From Hydrangea macrophylla (taxonomy: Eukaryota > Streptophyta > Magnoliopsida > Cornales > Hydrangeaceae), in the NCBI GenBank assembly GCA_033977485.1, contig CM066989.1, positions 99,985,181-100,049,180 of the forward strand: a DNA stretch of 64,000 nucleotides. Reading direction: 5' to 3'. The number at the start of each line of letters is the position of its first letter. Position 1 is the first letter of the stretch. The notes beneath the pieces were generated by a model that saw only the letters and a program-made list of their open reading frames with translations, had not been told where the DNA came from and did not search any database. A program made the position numbers and the translations under genes. Below are positions 20,557-33,059 of this stretch, piece by piece.

Positions 20557-21554
20557 TTGGGGTATCATACGGTAGATGTATTGCTGAAAGAAAAAAAATG
20601 GAGAAGTGGCATCCACAAAGTACATCAAAGTAGTTGCCCATAAGCATATGACTAAACCTTTTCCTCATGGCCTACAACAACATAAAATTGACTCACAACA
20701 TAAAATTGACTTTAATAGATGAGTAATGCAAGGGGTACAACTCATTTTCACAACGCATTTATAACCATTGCAATCTTTCTCCTAAGTGGCACGAGGGGTC
20801 CATTTAAATTTAATCGGACTCCATAGTGCACTACTATTGGATGGAGTGATGAATCTCAATCACTAGAGTATGACTCTTAGTTAATATGCTAGTGCTTATA
20901 AAATATTGACGGACCTGAGTTTTTCTATTGACACTTAAGATTGTCAACCGTTGATAGGAACTCATAACTTGTATAAGGTACGTGTTCTCAATCTTGAGGC
21001 GATTATGAACATAAACTGGATGTGGCTGCTTTGACTTACCAACCAGTGATGTCTTAAAGATCAACGCCTGTGTATCTTGGGTATGTCATGTTTATAGGGT
21101 TGTGAACATGTACTGTCAATATAGAATCTACTCTCTGATGAAGAGTAAGCATTCTCTTGAGAATGTCACCAAGTTGATTACTGAGAACTGCAATCTTGTT
21201 GATAAGTAGGTATCAATATGTTTGGTAATCATAGGAGGTGAGTGAGACTCAAAGAATACAAGAAGTAGTTGGTTGACAGTAACAGTTTATCCGATTACCT
21301 TAATATGATTACGAATGCGGATGGTAGAGGGACATTAGTACACTATACAAGTCTAGTTATTGCTTCGGATATGTTCTTTTGCGTTAGAGTTCAATTATCG
21401 TTTTATAGTAGAGTAAACATTAACTGATCAATTGGTTAGTTTGTTGATCAAAGAATTTGGTCATGGGAACCAACAACTGGTCTGAGTTAACAATTAAGAA
21501 TCTAGGAGGTCCCATTTTTACCTCCACTAGGATGCTTGGAAATACACAAAAGGA
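20068..21554. other. Spacer without recognisable gene
   Basis: AT-rich sequence with a TG/AG microsatellite (20513-20554). No open frame of interest. The part from about 21050 may belong to the LTR fragment that follows, but I could not place its start. Confidence 0.4.
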
Positions 21555-22040
21555 TGTTGTCAAGACAAGTTCGATCGATCAAAAAAGATTCGATCGATTG
21601 AAGTCAAGACAAGTTCGAGTTCGATTGATCGAAGCCACTTCGATCGATCGAAGGCTTAAAGTCGGTTTGGAAATTTATAAATAGGGCAGTTGCGTACAGA
21701 ATATTTTAATCGTCATTTTTAACATCCCCAAGCTGCAAAAACTATTTTAGGGTTCCCAAACCTTCTCTACCCTCCCTATTAGAGATCCCACCATCTCTAG
21801 CCTCTCCGGAAGTATTCGCAGGAGACATAGGAGTGAAGATCACCTAGTGAAAGTTGCTATACTATCTAGGAGTTTGAAGATTTAGAATTGGGTTCAAGAC
21901 CGTAAGGTAATACACTTGTCCCCTCTTGTTATACGCATCTATGGAATTGATAAGTAGTAGATCCGGGCGTACCAAAACGTTTTAAAATTTGTTTTTCCGC
22001 TGTGCATATAAATAAGTTTTTAAAACCTATTTTACTAACA
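21555..22040 (+). mobile_element. LTR fragment (right end) of a Copia-like element
   Basis: The right end is well marked: a Copia-style TTTTTCCGCTGTGCAT run, then ...TTTTACTAACA at 22040, followed directly by a primer-binding site. The left end is uncertain; TGTTGTCAAGACAAG near 21555 is a candidate. A cluster of TCGATCGA motifs lies inside. No matching second LTR occurs in the window. Confidence 0.5.
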
Positions 22041-22520
22041 ATTGGTATTAGAGCCAGGCTTATTTGGATCTATCGATGCGTTTTGGAACCCTAGATTGAT
22101 TTGCATGATGTTTTTAGAATTTTTTTTTGAACCTGCATCGTCACAGATCTATTTCTGCAGCAGTTTCGCAGTAGAAAACAAATCTGTGATTGCATAGGAT
22201 GCATGGCAGTTTCGATCGATCGATCGATCGAAAGAGTTTCGATCGATTGAAACTTTTTATTTTCGATCGATGGAAAGCTCTTCGATCGATCGAAGCTATG
22301 CTGGGTTCAAGCGATCGAACTTTATTTTGTTAAATCGATTGATCCTTGTTCGATCGATCAAACAGTGTTTACTGTCCAGTATTCTTTTCACATTTTTAAA
22401 AGTTTTAAAATTATCTACTTACCGTTTTAAACTATTCTGAAAAATTTTAAATCAGTATGAGAAGATTCTAGTCCAATCGATCTAACTAACTTCGATCGAT
22501 CAAACGTTTTTCGATCAATC
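21570..22520. repeat. Two clusters of TTCGATCGATCGAA palindromes
   Basis: Cluster 1 (about 21570-21655) and cluster 2 (about 22213-22510) together hold roughly a dozen variants of TTCGATCGATCGAA. They flank the LTR end and PBS at 22040 and so belong to one element leader. Confidence 0.85.
22043..22055 (+). other. Primer-binding site (initiator-Met type)
   Basis: TGGTATTAGAGCC lies 2 bp after the LTR end. It is one base away from the TGGTATCAGAGCC site complementary to initiator methionine tRNA used by many plant Copia and Tekay elements. Confidence 0.75.
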
Positions 22521-22746
22521 GAAGTGTGACTGTAAGATCTATAACTCTAATCCTCAAGCTTTCTCAACATATTTTTTCATATTTTGATCATCCAAAAAGA
22601 CCCAAAGCACTTGTGAGTATATATTCTCACCTAAATGCCTTTATAAATAGTTTTTACATGTTTTTAATGCTTGCATGTGCCTTAGAAACTAATTTTTGAT
22701 GTTATATGTGAAAGAAAACTAGGAATCTAGTTTCTATTAAGCCTGA

Positions 22747-22806
22747 GCACTCGAGCTTGGTCGGAGCGCTCACACCCTTGAGCGCTCGAGCCCCCTGAGC
22801 GCTCAA
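22747..22806. repeat. GAGCGCTC palindrome block
   Basis: Several variants of GAGCGCTC(AAG/GAG) occur within 60 bp. It sits in the same relative place of its LTR as the CpG-rich blocks of the young chromovirus (52058-52363). Confidence 0.75.
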
Positions 22807-23559
22807 GTGTAGCACTTTTTCTATGCTTTTGTTTTATATGCTTTGATCAGATTGTTGATTACTAAATGTACGAATCCGAGTTGCTAAATCTATGTTTTGG
22901 TCTACACATATCCACTTAACATATGGACACTAAGGTCTATTTGATAGTTGATGATCTTTGCTTATATGTGCAACATATATGTTCATCTACATGCTTAGAG
23001 CTAGTCCATGACGATGACTTTCGCTGAACACCAATTGTGATAGTGAGAATAAAATACGTGTTAAAAGATCAAAATTTATTAATAACCATATGCATTACCG
23101 ACTTGTACCTCATGCGTCAACACTTTTACTTTGGTCTATCTTTTGGTGAATAAGTGTCGTTGTTGTATCGCTAAACATCGTCGGTTCAATTGTTGATGAT
23201 GTCGTTTCGTACAAGTCAGTAACAGGATTGATGAGCGAGTTGTGATTAGATATTAGTGATATAGTCTGCTATAAAGTATGATACCATCTTGGTGCACTAC
23301 GTGTGGCCAAGCGATTGTAAAGCATGTGTGGTATACTAATCACTCTGCTGTAAAGCATGTAAGGGCAGGTCATTGACCTTGGATATCTTGACGCACTGTG
23401 TAGTCAAGCGGCTGTAAAGTATGTATATCCTAAACCAACGAAATATGCCGGATTTGTGAAGAAGAAAGGATGTTGGGTTTTAGATCGTGATCTGAGTTAC
23501 TTGTTGTCCAGTTCCTTTTACTGTAAGTCGTGATGAATGATCAAGATTGGTTCCTATTA

Positions 23560-23755
23560 CTCCATTCGTTCCATAATAAGTGTCCACTACCCTTTTGCAC
23601 AAAGTTTAAGAAAACAATAATTTGTGGTGGATGCTTATTCACCTTTTGGGGTGGCACATTATCAACCATACATTTTTGTCCAAAATAGAAAGTGGACACT
23701 TATATTGGAACTTCCAAAAAAGGAATAGTGAACACTTATTATGGAACGGAGGGAG
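23560..23755. mobile_element. Stowaway MITE
   Basis: It starts CTCCATTCGTTCCATAATAA and ends ATTATGGAACGGAGGGAG, so the termini are near-perfect inverted repeats of the Stowaway CTCCCTCCGTTCCATAATAAGTG type, flanked by TA on both sides (23558-23559 and 23756-23757). It is 196 bp, non-coding, and mobilised in trans by Mariner-type transposases. It is inserted into the Tekay LTR. Confidence 0.92.
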
Positions 23756-24423
23756 TATGTTTCAGTTGGTCCGAATTCCTTAATAACTTACAAAGATGTA
23801 ATTAAGGTGACTAATGAATAATGAACTTATTTGTTGTATTAACTGTTTCTACGGAGCTTTGTGAGGACTTATACTCACTCAACTTGTATTCAAGCTAACG
23901 GTGCATGTTTTATACCGCTGGACCTTCCACATCCAGCTATGTTAGATTTAGCAGGTGGTGTCAGCCTGAAAGCAACCATATTGATGAAGGGTACGCCGCT
24001 GAAGATTTCACTAATGAAGGCCTTTACGATGAGGCATATGCTGAAGAAGACTTCTACGGGGACCACTACGGCTTCACTAGTTGAAGACTACTCATCTAGT
24101 CTTCTTTTATCTCTTCTATTTCTTTGTAATAACTTAGTTGTTATCGGATCTCAGTGACAAGTGTTGTCACGAAACTTATGGTGTTTAATTATGTTTCTTT
24201 TGGAATTTGGGTCTATAATATATAATATTCACTTATGACTGCTAATGTTTAATTAATTATGCTACGTTTGAATTATACACATGTCATTATTATAATGTTT
24301 CTTGTTATTATTTCTGTTGGGGACAATCAGGTGACTTCCAACTAGCCACGTGTCTACGGATCCGAAAAGGAAATTTAAAATTTTCCCTATTTTTGGTCTA
24401 CTCCAGGGCGTGACAGATATTTT

Positions 24424-24440
24424 TGGTATTAGAGTGACAG
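24424..24440 (+). other. Primer-binding site of the decayed Tekay element
   Basis: TTTTGGTATTAGAGTGACAGG follows the LTR end by a few bases and resembles the TGGTATCAGAGC initiator-Met site. It shows what a normal leader looks like in this family. Confidence 0.7.
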
Positions 24441-24486
24441 GTTTAGACTCGCTCGCTAATTGTCCTACACATCTACATTCGAATAT

Positions 24487-25415
24487 TGTCATGCCCCGGA
24501 ATAGCAAAAATGGAGAAAACAAAATTTCCTTTTTGGGTCTATTGTCAATGACTGGTAAAGTCACTGAATTGTCCACACCACATAGTATTAAACAGTAAGA
24601 AATAATCGTGATAACAAAAGTCGACGAATCATAATATAAACATACTAACTATTACATCAGAGTCTAAAACGTAATACAGAAAGTCCCAAGGCAACATATG
24701 CCCAGTTTTCAAAACATAATAATAAAGTTGTTAGCAGAAAATAGAACTATAAGTTAATCTATGTCTTCAGCTTCAGCTAGCGTGATGTAGTCGTCAGCGT
24801 AGTAGTCTTCCCTAGTATACTCAACATTGGTGGGGCCTCCTTCCTTTGCATAACCACCCTCCTGGTAGTAGCCATCCTTATTGGGGATAAAAGTATGCAT
24901 AAAATACCATATAATATGCTATGAATATGCACTCTCTAAGTTTAATCAGGTATATAGGTGTATATATGTATATATATGTGTGTGTGTGTGTTTGAGTGTA
25001 TATAAATGTTATATAACTCTCTATCTCTTAAGAAAACTGTCAAACAACCACTAACCATAAAAATGAACTCATACATATAGAGGATGAGTATGCCATGTGT
25101 CAAAACTCGAAGCAAACTTGGAGACCAAGTTTTGCACCTTGGCAATCGATTGCGACCAGTGGCAATCCATTAGATGTATATATTTATGAGGGCAATAGAT
25201 TGGCAAGTGGGCAATTGATTGGGTATGTCGACAAGGGCAATCGATTGGAAAAATGGAAATCGATTGGGAGTCAAAAGTGGCAATTGATTAGGAAACATGG
25301 CAATTGATTGGAACATCAAAATTACCAACAAAAGGGTAAGGATCAAAGATCAAGTCATATATACATATATGAAATTCCATTTATAATTATATATCTAAAA
25401 ATATCGGGTATTACA
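24487..25415 (-). mobile_element. Solo LTR (Tekay-like) with TSD AATAT
   Basis: Plus-strand ends TGTCATGCCCCGG (24487) and CGGGTATTACA (25415) are flanked by AATAT at 24482-24486 and 25416-25420. Read on the minus strand it runs TGTAATACCCG...GGGGCATGACA, with the same block order as the decayed LTR to its left, so it is a related LTR inserted in inverse orientation just 71 bp inside that element. No internal region remains, which fits LTR-LTR recombination. Confidence 0.88.
25140..25310. repeat. CAATCGATTG palindrome cluster inside the solo LTR
   Basis: About eight variants of GGCAATCGATTGG (some with one change) occur in 170 bp. The core CAATCGATTG is a perfect palindrome. Confidence 0.85.
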
Positions 25416-25740
25416 AATATTAAGATTCTTTACGCTAGTATTGACTATAAGATAATTTTATTTACAAGTCAGCATGGAGCTAGTTTTCGTCGAGGATCTG
25501 TACGGAGGATACTTCCTATTTCTCGACAACCTACAAGTCGCTAATTAGGAGTTGCATATGCAGAGAATCAGGGAGTTTGCCCAGCGCATGTTAGAGGATG
25601 ATATTTAGAGAGCTATCCACATCGATGAAATTTAGGATTTCGAGAGAGTGCGTATTGAGGCACTACATCGGGTGACAGTTATCCAAATGGAGAGAGAAAT
25701 GAAGGTTATTGATCAAGAATGAATAGTTCCCATTTACAGT
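25416..25740 (+). pseudogene. Decayed gag start of the Tekay element
   Basis: After the solo LTR, the host element continues with GASFRRGSVRRILPISRQPTSR-stop, resembling the basic, arginine-rich start of Tekay gag. Then REFAQRMLEDDI and RVRIEALHRV-like pieces follow with in-frame stops. It is short and broken, so the assignment is tentative. Confidence 0.4.
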
Positions 25741-25799
25741 TCTTAAGTTACGCTTTATTAGCCCACTTCATTTAGTTTTTCATTGTTATTAATAATTAT

Positions 25800-26564
25800 T
25801 CTATGTTTTGTAGGTTTTGAAGCTTTAACTCGAAAATGTACTAAAATCCAATTATTAGTGGCTTTGGATGACATTCTGTGCTCAAAAGTTGATTTTAGAG
25901 AAAGCTAAAGACAGTAACAACCTTGGTAAATTGCAATTTTGACATTGAAGACTTTGAATTTGAGAAATTTCTCCAGAGACAAAAAATGTAGATCTTCAAG
26001 TTACAGAAGCATGGCCACAAACAGCGAGTCAATCCGAGGTATGAGGAAAACATTATCCTAATTCTACAAAAGTCACGCAGAGTAGTGAAAAGTATCTCGA
26101 GCGACCGGGCTGTGCGAGCGACCTTCCTTTTGTAGTTTCTCAAGTTATCAAATTCTAGCGTTTCGGAGTAGAAGAAGTTAGCACATCAAAGGAGCTTACG
26201 CGAATCAATTAAAATTATATATATATATATATGTATATTCAAGTAAATCGTTTCCTTTAAAATTCGCTGCAAACTTCTGTAAGTCAGGGCACTGAGATGC
26301 ACTATTTTGCATTAGTTTAGGGGTGATTTGCACGTGCATTAGCTAGGAAACCCGGGGCACTGGGCTTTGATGCAAGCATTGCATTATAGGATAACGTTCA
26401 TGCATCATAGTAGGTGTGTGCTTATTGTCTTATTTTGTTTTAGTTTTTTTTTAGTGTAGTTTGGTACGCGTTCAAGTAAACCCGAATTACATTCTTTCGA
26501 TCCTGAACTTGAACATACCTTAAGAATTAGTAGGTCCTCAACCCAAGTTTCTAGAGCTCGGTTA
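25800..26564 (+). mobile_element. Probable Athila-type leader/LTR remnant
   Basis: This stretch precedes an Athila-type gag fragment and shows LTR-like text (TGTTTTGTAGGTTTTGAAGC, GGGGTGATTTGCACGTGCATTAG, CGAGCGACCGGGCTGTGCGAGCGACC). No exact ends or paired LTR were found. Confidence 0.4.
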
Positions 26565-26951
26565 ATGTTAGACGATGAATCAACCCTGAAACCGTCGTCT
26601 TTGTTTGAGTCCGAAATACAAAGTACCCTTAAACAACTAAAGAAAACACGCATCAATAATATAAAATCGATTCCGATGGCCAACTTAAAAAATAATGGAA
26701 ATAATCCTAATATAGCTCAACCGCCTCCCTTAAAAGATTATTTAATTCCTACGGCCTACATACCACAAGCATGTATCGAATTACTGAAGGTGACGACATC
26801 TCATTTTGAGATAAAGTCATCTACCATCGTGCTACCCCCTTCATTCAATGACCGTACTAAAGAAGATCCTTATCACCACTTTACTCAAAAGATGTGTCTA
26901 TATCTCTCCTGTGATGTCACTAGACCCCACAGTGACACTGGAGAAAGATAG
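26565..26951 (+). pseudogene. Athila-type gag fragment
   Basis: A 128-residue frame contains PPPLKDYLIPTAYIPQACIE, HFEIKSSTIVLPPSFND and EDPYHHFTQKMCLYLS. These correspond to the conserved start of Athila gag (LKDYL...FEIK.....L..F.G...EDPY.H...F...C). The usual gag is several hundred residues, so only the N-terminal part survives before the solo LTR insertion at 27039. Particle protein in the living element; non-functional here. Confidence 0.72.
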
Positions 26952-27038
26952 ACACATCTCTTGGGTTGTGTCCAAAAAATTGTGTCATTTGGATGTGCCC
27001 AAGTATTACCCAACTAACTTATCCAACTAATGTGTAGG

Positions 27039-30001
27039 TGTCACGACCCCAAAATTCGACTTCAAAATTTTAGGCTCGAAACCGACCTCTAGGTCTCTTC
27101 ATAATTAAATAGAGCTCTAGCGGAAGCAAACATAACTTAATTCCGTTTATATATCAAAATCTACATAAATCTTAAAAATATTATTACAACTGAAGGCATA
27201 ACTCTTCTAAATATTCTTCATATCTAACAGTCATCTACTCCTCATTTACATCAAGAAGATAATCTTGCTCTTCTATTGAAATGTTCTGTTCTTCTAAGGG
27301 TTCCGTAATAGCCTATCATCGTCACTTCGTCGCCTGAAAAGTGTTTTAAAAATATTTGGAGAGTGTGAGCTGAAGGCTCAGTGAATGAACATAACCTTGT
27401 AAATAATCATTTAAAAGGTTTGCCTTTTTAGAATAGATAAGATAATAACATTAAAATTTCATGTAATAAAATGAAAATGTAATGACAGGTTCTATTTGCA
27501 TGGAAAATAGCATCTTTAAATAAATGTCAAATAACCATCCACCCACTCACGCACATATTCATTCATTATATACATTGCACAATGATCAAAGGCAACCCTA
27601 CAGTTGGGCTCATTTCATCGCATACATATGCTATACTTTATAATTTGTTGTGGTAGTAATTGACACTTTAAATAAATGAACAATTTAAATGATGGCATTT
27701 CAAAAGATACATGACATTGGAATAAATTGACACATTTGAGAATAATAAGTTTTGAATGCTAAAACATTTCCAGGAACCAAGAAAAATGTTCCGAAAATAA
27801 CTTTACATATCATTAAAATCTTAGTAGAATTTACTCATTATATATTGAGTTAATATAGAGTTTTGAGAAAAGGAAATGAACACTCACCTTGGGGACTTAA
27901 GAATTGACGATGAAACAGTTCCTACATCAATACAGGTAAAAGAGCTAAACATTTAATCATAGGTCGCAAGCATAAGGGTAAAACTGCAATTAAGGCTTCT
28001 CTATGTCAAAACTTCCCTATAAAATGTTCTTTACCCTATACTGAGTTCAACATCACTAACTGGACTCAATTTGGAGTCCGTTGTAGTTCCTACTGTAAAA
28101 TAGAGTGTCCTACATAAATGTGGATTCTACAAATAAGCTGTATTTTAGACAATGTCGGATTATTTCCAAACTTTTAAATATGATACTAGACATTATTTTA
28201 AGACTATAGGAATTGACAGCATAATTTTCTGAGTTATAGATTATTTACTACGAATTTTGGAAGTTAAAATACTATTTTTAAATAGTTACTATTGAGCCGT
28301 AAAGCTCATATATAATCTTCATAAGGGTGAGAATTTATTCGTTATACTATTCTTTTATAAAATCATAATATTAATAGCGTATTACTTTTCTTATACCAAT
28401 TTTATTACCCAAAGGATATAAATGAATTAGTAGTTATTCACACTTAATACCCCGTAACCCCAATATTCCTAATTGTAATATCTATTTGTTATATTCTAAT
28501 GATACAAAATAATACTGAAATATAAGGGATTTCATTCATTTAATTTATAATCTAACAAGGCCTAACTTATTTACTAACACTATTTTTAAAATAGTCGTAA
28601 CCGGATCGTAATTCCATTTTCATACCCAATTACCATAATTTAAGTGTTGAACTATTTTTAATGGTCATAAAATTCCACAAGAACATTTTTGTATTTTTCC
28701 CATAGTTTAAGAAATATAATAGCTGTGATAAAATAATCAAACCTCTATTTAAATCAATTGATAAGTAGTAAAATAATATTATTCTATGGTTTTATAATTA
28801 ACAAAATTATAAAATAGTATATATTATCATAATATCATTATAGAATATATAAATGATTTATAATGAGTTTACAAAATCCCAGAATGAACAAAAATACCAT
28901 TTTTTAAAGTTTAGGGGTCATTCTGTAATTATACCAAAATGTGGGGATTATATAAAACTTTCAGAAACTGAAAAATTAATATTTCAGATGGAAACAAACA
29001 TTATTAGAAGTACTAAGCTTGAAACCGTGATTAAATCCGATATCGGTAGACCTTTATATGTTCGTTTAAAGTTTTCAGGGTGCAAATGTAATCTCGGAAA
29101 TAAACTAGGCAGAATGCCCTGTTTGGGCAGATTGTAATTCCAAACTTCTAATGGCCATAACTCACTCATTTCTTAACGAAATCAAGCAAACTCTATATGA
29201 AAATTGATCATCTCGACGAGCTCCATGCATCTATATCAGTTTGGGATCCCAGTTTTGAGTTAATAGCGCGAATTTTGGATAAAGCCGCGAAGTGGGTCTA
29301 TGGAAAAATTATAAATTTGTGATGATTGGTTAAGGCAATGGAAAAACTGTTCTTGGGGGATTATAAGGGAGTTAATACGAACATTTTGGCATAGGTTTCA
29401 TGAGTTTTGCTGACGGTCGAAAAATCAAGCTCAAACAGAGCTTTAATGGTGGACGTCCATGGCAGAGGCTTAAGAACTCTATTTGGTTCATCCAGTGTGC
29501 AATATAAATCTGTATATGTATATATGTGTGTGTGTGTTTGTTTATAAAATTAGACATGGAAGAAGGTTACCTCTTCTTTCTCTCTGAATGCATGAACCTC
29601 TGTGTGTGTGTGTGTGTGTATAAGGCTGAGAGAGAGAGAGAGAGAATGGAGAGACTGTTGAGAGTTGAGAGTAACTGAGAGAGTTATGAGGTATTGAGAG
29701 GTGTGATGTGTGTATATATAGGTTTAGTTGACTTGGGGGCCACAACACACACTCACACACCTACTCGGCACACACACACAATAAACATGCACACGTCACA
29801 CACATACACATAACACGCACACACTGAGCACTTAAATTTGTTTGGTCTCCAAGTAATGCATGGGAGATCTTTGTGTGTGTTGAGCTCACGCGATGACGCA
29901 CACACACAGGTAAAAATTATACTGTACAAATTCCTAAACTGATATTTTTCTTGACGAAAATAAATTTTTTTAATAAACGTCCTAATTTTTGGGTCATTAC
30001 A
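27039..30001 (-). mobile_element. Solo LTR, 2963 bp, with TSD GTAGG
   Basis: Plus-strand ends TGTCACGACCCC (27039) and GGGTCATTACA (30001) are flanked by perfect GTAGG copies at 27034-27038 and 30002-30006. On the minus strand it begins TGTAATGACCC and ends GGGGTCGTGACA, matching the end motifs and ~3 kb size of the Tekay LTR at 50704. TG/CA, GA and TATATA microsatellites lie at 29500-29930. There is no internal region; the small frames inside have no recognisable product. Confidence 0.88.
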
Positions 30002-30006
30002 GTAGG

Positions 30007-30290
30007 TTACAAGCAGAACATTAGAACGGTTTTATTAAGGAATGCACAATATCTGCATCTCAAAGAATAAACCAAGAAGATAAGCAAGAACAACAATAAT
30101 GAAGGGGAAATTTACTAGATAAATGCAGTAGACTTAAGAGCAAGATTTCTAATTTAAATTGGGTAGAAGATTGAACAGAACCTAGCTAAATACTCCTCAA
30201 GGGATCTGATGGATTCGTTGTTTTTTTTATAAAGGTAAGGTTATGAGATAAACATGGAATATAAACAAATATTAGCATAAACTCTTATCC
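30007..30290 (+). mobile_element. Continuation of the interrupted Athila-like sequence
   Basis: This is the sequence on the far side of the solo LTR, presumably continuous with 26952-27038 before insertion. No domain is recognisable in it. Confidence 0.35.
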
Positions 30291-30294
30291 AGGA

Positions 30295-30605
30295 TGTAAA
30301 TATGCATCAAACAAGCATACGGGTCGGGTAAAGGACATACCTTGCGGAATATACCCAATCACAGATCGTCTTGGCGGCGTTGTTACGAGCCCGACAATAA
30401 TACCCACGAACTGTTGTTCTTTAGTGCTTCCGTGTACGCTCTTGTGCTTCGAATGAGTCGTGAGAATGCCTACTAGAGACACCCCCTTTGTATCCACGCG
30501 CTAAATCCCAAGCCCTAGTGTGATTTGGCTAGAGAGAGAAAGTAACTGAAGAGAGAGAGAGAGAGGGAGGCTCTTGTTGTGTGTAGAGAGTTGTGTAACA
30601 CACAC

Positions 30606-30640
<35 letters not shown>

Positions 30641-30760
30641 TATACATGACCTATGACTCCAAGTTATAATTCACATAGGATTTCTTGGACCTTAAGCTAA
30701 GCCTGATGGACCCGGTCCATAGATTATGTGGGTGACCTAGAACCCACAAAAATGCTAACA
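30295..30760 (-). repeat. 3' LTR of the Copia element
   Basis: 466 bp, TG...CA ends, collinear with the right LTR except for the MITE and microsatellite-length differences. It contains GA and (TA/CA) microsatellites. Confidence 0.88.
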
Positions 30761-30776
30761 TCTCCCACTCACCCAC
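30761..30776 (-). other. Polypurine tract of the Copia element
   Basis: On the minus strand GGGTGAGTGGGAGA immediately precedes the 3' LTR start TGTTAGCATT. Confidence 0.7.
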
Positions 30777-32055
30777 ATAGGGCTTTGTGCTAAAACAAAA
30801 TCTCTCAGATTCCAACTTTCATCATCTCCTCATACGGGAAATAGAGCGTGCTACCTCACGAAAAGAAATGTACAGCGATAGGAGTTGAGATGCTAAGTCA
30901 ATCACATAACTAGCAAAACGCATCACTCGAAAGCTTCTCGTGTATTTACCCAGACAGGTTCAACCACACCGGATCTAACACTCTTAATCCCTTCAAAAGC
31001 AGTGCTACACCCCAAAATATGTAATGTACCCATGACATTTAGTACGTATACGATTGTCGCTGATCAGCTAATGAGTCACAAAACATGGTGTGTTATCGAA
31101 GAGTCTTCCCTGCCTACTAATGTCAATCCAACTAACTCGACCGCTTTCCTAGACATGCTCCATAGGACAGTATTTGTCTCTTCGTCCCAGGATGGTATGC
31201 TAAAGTAGCGTCATCAAGCGTCCTCTTCATAACATAGTCTCAGGTCATAAGGTAACTTGTGTAGAATCCCTATTACAGGGAGACTACATGGCTCACACAG
31301 CAATGAAATAGGGATTAATCCATTGCTCCACAAACGATCGCAAAATAGCACATACGGTATGATATGTATACTATGGAATTCTTCCATATAAATGGGCATG
31401 TCACTTCGTGGTAAAAGTAACGCCATACGAATTTTAGTCTAGACATTACATAAATGTCTAACCTGACATTTCCAGTACAGTTGCTACAACCAGTGTCCGT
31501 CTGAAAACTCATATTCGGCTATAAACAGGCTACATAGAGTAGTGGGCGCTCTCTATGTTCGACCAAGCGCCAAGCTTAGGTCTCATCTTAGCTCTAAGCT
31601 AAGGCGACATATAAGGATATCAAGGTTTATATCTAGCTCGCTGTTCTTATACCGCGTAGATATAAGTGTTCTAGCCCGCTTTCCTAGCGCTATAGACATA
31701 CATGTCCTAGCTAGCTATCCAAGCTCCATGAACACAAATGTTTCATCTTGCTCGCCATCTAAGCACTATGGACACACATGTCCAACTTCGCTATCTCGGC
31801 GCCAAGGTGAATCACCCGTGTGAGCCAGTCGATTCAAGCTTGGTGACACTTTAAAGAAAAAATGTGCATTCATTCAACTAACAACTAATGAATTTGGAAA
31901 ACCATTGATTTTATTATAATAATAAGTATCTGGTAATAATAATATCAAGAATAATGTTGTTAAAGTACATCAGAACCTATAAAGTCCCATACAACTAATG
32001 TGGGACAAGAACAAATCTCTAGAAATTGGCTTGATCTAAAAGACCATCCATCATA

Positions 32056-32680
32056 TCACCAATAGTGATGTACTATAAAAACAACCTCTCCTTGTGCAAC
32101 CATATCTTGAATGTAGTGGTGGTGGATCTCTATGCGCTTGGACTTCCCGTGGTACTTATGGTCCTTTGCATAAACTAGAGCCGACGTGCCGTCACAATAG
32201 ACCAACACTGCCTCATCGCCCTGAGGCAATAAGCTTACGCTATATAAGAACCTTTTTAACCATACAACCTCCTGAACGGCTGCAAAACAAGCCACATACT
32301 CAGCTACCATTATGGATAAGGTGATGCATGTCTGCTTCTCGCTACAACAAGCGAATGCTTCATCAACTAATGTGAATGCGTAGACAGACATGGACATGCG
32401 CTCGTCTCAATTGCTGAACCAATGAGCGTCGCATCGTCTTCATCACTTCAAAAAACTCTACCATCCATAAGGTGAGATCCACAATCATGCGAACATATCG
32501 CAGAAAGATCTTCACTACTCTCTAGTGAACTGGACCAAGGTTACTCTTGTAACGATTATCTAAACTAACCGCATGGCAAATGTCTAAGCAAGAATACAAC
32601 ATAGTATTCGTCAGGCTTCCCATTGCGGATGCTTATGGCACTTTGGATATTTACTTCCTCATCATTCTATGGACATTGAA
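32056..32680 (-). pseudogene. Copia RNase H domain
   Basis: The frame 32056-32397 contains SEKQTCITLSIMVAEYVACF, then VVWLKRFL, LVYCDGTSALVYAKD and HGKSKRIEIHHHYIQDMV, matching the Copia RNase H block (KQ..IALST.EAEY, CD...A.., H.R.KHI). Upstream pieces to about 32680 (CDAHWF, DERMSMSVYAFTLV) fit the preceding linker. Stops interrupt it. Confidence 0.82.
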
Positions 32681-33059
32681 CTAGGGTTAAGGGTATTCCC
32701 TTCTCAACTAAGGTATCTATGGATTTTGAGTATTGTATGATAAAGTATTCAAGAATCTTCTATTATGTAAGTCTCTAAAGACGAACAAAATTGGTCTATG
32801 AACGGCTCCCACAATCCTAACTCCCAACACACAGTTGGTTGACCCATGCCTTTTTATCTAAATAAAAAGGATATTATTGTCATACAATATAAGAAATAGA
32901 ACACCTTTTATGGACTGCTCAATGTACACACACTGGTCTTCTTTAATCATCTCAACGAAAGAGATCGAGCAAATCATGAAACCTCAAGTGTCATTGCCTA
33001 AACAATTGCTAGAGATCGTAAATAGATCAATTGAGATGCCAAACTTTGCCTCATTCCCA

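Larger units (their letters stand above)
22540..24415 (+). mobile_element. Decayed 5' LTR of a Tekay-type Ty3/Gypsy element
   Basis: The right end reads CTCCAGGGCGTGACA at 24415, followed by a PBS. The order of internal marks resembles the young LTR at 50704-53730: a CTTTCTCAACA...GTGAGTATATATTCTCAC region, a palindrome block (here GAGCGCTC), degenerate repeats with AAAGCATGT (23290-23425), a TACTCACTCAACTT region, and the GGGTCTA-GCGTGACA end. The left end is not resolved. A Stowaway MITE interrupts it. Confidence 0.6.

Noticed and set aside
26405..26683. Minus-strand 92-residue frame
   Set aside because: Overlaps the Athila-type gag frame on the plus strand, which has recognisable motifs; the minus frame has none.
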